DNA of 64,000 nt from OMII01 sp947467385 (GTDB taxonomy: Bacteria > Bdellovibrionota_C > UBA2361 > OMII01). Position numbers and translations under genes: made by a program. Under the pieces are notes generated by a model that did no database searches, was not told where the DNA came from, and saw nothing but the letters and a program-made list of their open reading frames with translations. This document shows positions 61,558 to 64,000 of the stretch, in pieces. Where the stretch lies: positions 1-64,000 of the forward strand of contig JBIKLA010000006.1 of assembly GCA_044360075.1 (NCBI GenBank), read 5' to 3'. The first letter of the stretch is position 1. The number at the start of each line of letters is the position of its first letter.

Positions 61558-63312
61558 ATGAACGCCCGTAACCCGCTCACTTGCGCACTTTGCGCCGTGG
61601 CTTTTGCGGTATCGCCCGCCGTGGCCCAGATTAAGCAGTCAGGCGCTGAGCTCATTTCAAAGGTCCCGGCGGACGTCGAGTTTAGCGGCGAGGTACAGAG
61701 GCCTGCACTGCCCCCTAACGGGAGCTTTATCCTCTTTTCTTCCAACCAGCCGCAGCTCGTGCCGGGCGGGACCGCCGAGGTTTTTTTTCGTATCTACCGA
61801 AGGTCGGGCGGCAAAACAGAGCTTGCAAGCAAGAGCGTCACGGGGGGCTTTCCTGCCGGCGATGTCACTGAGCCCGCGGTGAGCCAGGTGCTGCTGGACG
61901 GGAGCTACGCGACTGTGTTTACCTCCCCCGCCACCGACATCATCGCAGGATACAGAGAGCCTATCGTCGGCGGCCAAAATCCGCAGCAGGTATATCTGCG
62001 GCTTGAGCCGTCCGGGAATACAGTACTTCTCAGCCGGGGCATCAACCACGCCACGCAGCAGCCGGATCCCCAACTGGGCGCCGACGGGGATAGCTTCTTG
62101 GGACAGGTCGCGCTAGTCCCGGGGACTACGCCGGTGGTGGTGTTCGCTTTCCTCTCGCGCGCGTCGAATATCGTGGGCAACTATAACGGCCAGGGGTCGG
62201 CGCCCTACTTTGGGCGCGTCTCTCTGGGTACGACACCCCTTGAGGTACAGTTAGAGTCCCCAATTTTCCCGAGGCCCGACAACGAATGCCTCGGGCTCTT
62301 CCTGAGCGGCAGTGGATCCGCGCTCGCGTTTTCGTCCAGGGCGAGGAACCTGATAAAGCCGGCGCGAGACTGCACTGCCTGCTCCGAGCAGGTCTATATC
62401 TTTGACAGGACCAAAAAAAAGCTCGGGCTTCTGAGCTATAGGCCCGAAAGCGATAATGAGGCCTCCGACGGCGACAACTATCTTCCAAGCATCTCCTTCG
62501 ATGCTACGGTCGCCTCATTTATCACGACCGCGACCGATTTTGGCGGCGCATCCAACCGGCCGATCGTTGCAGCTCGCGAAAAGGAAACCGAGACTGTGAC
62601 TAACTTGAGCACCTCGAGCGACAAGAAAACGAAGAGCACCGGATCCGCGATCGATGCCCGCCTCTCGCCGAGCGGGCTCTACGTGACCTTCACTGATAAC
62701 GGCGACAACCTTGTGCCGGGTCTCATCAACTCGGCGGCTATCGGCCAGGTGTACGTGAAGCACCGACTTACGGGCGAGATCGTCCTCGTAAGCCAGAGCG
62801 CGTCGGGTAGCGAGGGAGACAGACCATCGACGCTCGCGTCAATTGGGGCTCTGAGCTTCAATTCCCTCGATGCCATCTCGGCGTTCCGCTCTTCGGCGAA
62901 CAGTCTCGGGGGGCCGCCGCTGTCCCAGCAGACAGCATCTCGCCTCTTCCGAAATGAGCTGACGATTCCGCCGCCGCCGCTCTCAAGCAACCTTCCAATA
63001 TCGGTTCCGCCCGACCTAAAGGTCACCCAACGGTCGATAACGCTCAAGCTTCAGCGCTTTAGGGTAGGTTCCGCGGGCACCACCTCAAGCGAGGCTGATG
63101 TGGCAGCCAACAGGGTTAGGTACTCGGTCGAGATCCGGAAGACGACCGGCCGGCGAGAGAGGATTCTTCGCACTACGACCCGTAATCAAGTCACAATCAG
63201 GCGGCTTTCACCCGGGCGGTACACAGTGCGCTATCGGGCCTCTGGAAAGACGAACGGGGGTAAGACCCTGACAACCCGTTTCAGCCCGAAGCAGCCCTTC
63301 GTTATCACCTAG
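61558..63312 (+). CDS. Exported PD40/WD40-like beta-propeller protein, paralogue 2
   Basis: 584 residues, 11 bases after paralogue 1. Signal peptide cleaved near VAQ. Same layout: blades such as GDVTEPAVSQVLLDGSYATV, DNECLGLFLSGSGSALAFSS and DARLSPSGLYVTFTDNG, then the shared C-terminal domain (PDLKVTQRSITLKLQRFRV to FSPKQPFVIT). The shared C-terminal domain is nearly identical in protein but its codons differ at many third positions, so it has been kept by selection and not by recent conversion. Ends abutting the convergent lipoprotein gene. Confidence 0.8.
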   Translation: MNARNPLTCALCAVAFAVSPAVAQIKQSGAELISKVPADVEFSGEVQRPALPPNGSFILFSSNQPQLVPGGTAEVFFRIYRRSGGKTELASKSVTGGFPAGDVTEPAVSQVLLDGSYATVFTSPATDIIAGYREPIVGGQNPQQVYLRLEPSGNTVLLSRGINHATQQPDPQLGADGDSFLGQVALVPGTTPVVVFAFLSRASNIVGNYNGQGSAPYFGRVSLGTTPLEVQLESPIFPRPDNECLGLFLSGSGSALAFSSRARNLIKPARDCTACSEQVYIFDRTKKKLGLLSYRPESDNEASDGDNYLPSISFDATVASFITTATDFGGASNRPIVAAREKETETVTNLSTSSDKKTKSTGSAIDARLSPSGLYVTFTDNGDNLVPGLINSAAIGQVYVKHRLTGEIVLVSQSASGSEGDRPSTLASIGALSFNSLDAISAFRSSANSLGGPPLSQQTASRLFRNELTIPPPPLSSNLPISVPPDLKVTQRSITLKLQRFRVGSAGTTSSEADVAANRVRYSVEIRKTTGRRERILRTTTRNQVTIRRLSPGRYTVRYRASGKTNGGKTLTTRFSPKQPFVIT

Positions 63313-63729
63313 CTAGTCGACCGAGTGCGCGCTAAGGAACATGGCGCGCTCGAGGGCCACAAAAAAGCTCTGGTAGGGCTTTGGGTCAACAACGGGCCGG
63401 TCGTTAAACTGCGCATTAGCACGAACGATCATCTCATGCTGCCCGCGCGCGCGAACTGAGACCGTCATTCGCAGCGAGTAGCCATCGAGCTTCGTGGCGC
63501 TCACAGTGCCCAGCCCTAGGTCGGCCTTGTCCACGACAAAGCTCAGGTCCTGGAGCGTGGCGATCACCGCCCGGAGCGTCTTGTCCCGGTCGGTAGTGTC
63601 GAAAGCTCGCGACTGAATTGCACGAAGCTGAACCTGCGACTGTTCCGTGTCGAGAATGCGCTGGTCACCCGCCACACACCCAAACAGCAATAGCGCAATG
63701 CCCAAGGCTGGCAATATCCCTCTTCTCAT
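63313..63729 (-). CDS. Hypothetical small lipoprotein
   Basis: 138 residues with lipobox LFGC at about residue 18 (signal RRGILPALGIALL). The body has TDRDKTLRAVIATLQDLSFV and LRMTVSVRARGQHEMIVRAN, and the C-terminus PYQSFFVALERAMFLSAHSV. The last part matches the end of the gene upstream (ELYQEFFFKLSKAVFLEAHG), so the two are related. Stop codons of this gene and of 61558 touch (TAG/CTA). No family recognised. Confidence 0.8.
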   Translation of the reverse strand: MRRGILPALGIALLLFGCVAGDQRILDTEQSQVQLRAIQSRAFDTTDRDKTLRAVIATLQDLSFVVDKADLGLGTVSATKLDGYSLRMTVSVRARGQHEMIVRANAQFNDRPVVDPKPYQSFFVALERAMFLSAHSVD

Positions 63730-63737
63730 GTCACCCC

Positions 63738-64000
63738 CTATATCCCGTGCGCCTCAAGAAAGACCGCCTTCGATAGCTTAAAGAAGAACTCCTGGTATAG
63801 CTCGGGATCCTCAAGGCTCTCCGAGCGCGATACGCGCCCCTGCTCATCCCAAACTATGCGCTGGAACGTGACGCGCACCGTCGACTCGTGCGAAGAGATC
63901 ACGCGTGTAATAAGCGATACCCGAATGCGCTGCATAGCATCAATAACTAGGGTGTCTCCCGTCATGACGTTCATGATGATTTTGCTTGCGAGCTGGCCAG
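63738..64000 (-). CDS. Related small envelope protein, 5' end beyond window
   Basis: Partial. The frame is open to the window edge, reading GQLASKIIMNVMTGDTLVID, so the ATG at 63974 is probably internal and the true start lies outside. The C-terminal motif YQEFFFKLSKAVFLEAH is shared with the lipoprotein at 63313, 8 bases downstream. RISLITRV-like and VRVTFQRIVWDEQ strands suggest a beta-rich fold. Likely the first gene of a tandem pair. Confidence 0.7.
   Translation of the reverse strand, partial: GQLASKIIMNVMTGDTLVIDAMQRIRVSLITRVISSHESTVRVTFQRIVWDEQGRVSRSESLEDPELYQEFFFKLSKAVFLEAHGI

Noticed and set aside
1..64000. CRISPR arrays, rRNA and tRNA genes
   Set aside because: No regularly spaced direct repeats with unique spacers and no rRNA or tRNA cores were found on either strand by reading.

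Overview
The window looks like chromosome from a Gram-negative (diderm) bacterium. The evidence is an Mla/MCE lipid-transport operon with a PqiC-type lipoprotein, an outer-membrane beta-barrel protein ending in Phe, many proteins with lipoboxes or signal peptides, and an AlgI/AlgJ-type O-acetylation pair. Several extracellular proteins carry Thr/Pro-rich low-complexity linkers. Together with the FecR-TPR-barrel/CHASE2-cyclase pair, these fit a deltaproteobacterial-type or related uncultured lineage. No rRNA or tRNA marker is present, so I do not name a taxon.

Left part (1 to about 25.8 kb) is accessory in character: lower GC by eye, long gene-poor gaps and few recognisable families. It opens with the edge of an IS3-family element and an IS66 transposase whose 3' end is lost exactly where an array of GTAGCC-C-GGCTAC palindromes begins. 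A REP-associated tyrosine transposase (RAYT) lies 0.9 kb away, with related palindromes on both sides and scattered out to about 15 kb. Next come a sigma-70 factor with a very long N-terminal extension, a structured intergenic region ending in a perfect terminator, and a divergent locus of a DUF6502 regulator and lipoproteins. The rest is a run of secreted proteins: a beta-helix/DUF4214-like/B-lectin protein, several unknowns, a three-gene operon of unknown exported proteins (one with a CPPC motif and a transglutaminase-like end), a BNR propeller and a Cys-rich protein.

Middle part (25.8 to 42.7 kb): a GT2 glycosyltransferase divergent from an MBOAT-SGNH-multispanning glycosyltransferase operon (exopolysaccharide or glycolipid acylation), an RRM protein, and an SGNH-malQ-glgP cluster for alpha-glucan metabolism. 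Two methyltransferases, small secreted proteins and a KAS III-like enzyme follow.

Right part (42.8 to 64 kb): an SF1 helicase with a decayed PLD-like tail divergent from a large unknown protein, convergent radC and rmuC, and an overlapping mlaE-mlaF-mlaD-pqiC-like operon. A FecR-TPR-barrel protein is divergent from a CHASE2 adenylate cyclase, which is followed by two tandem paralogous propeller-like exported proteins and, convergently, a tandem pair of related small envelope proteins that runs off the window. Strong intrinsic terminators are visible at 7634, 15380, 32694 and 41655. No CRISPR array, rRNA or tRNA was found.
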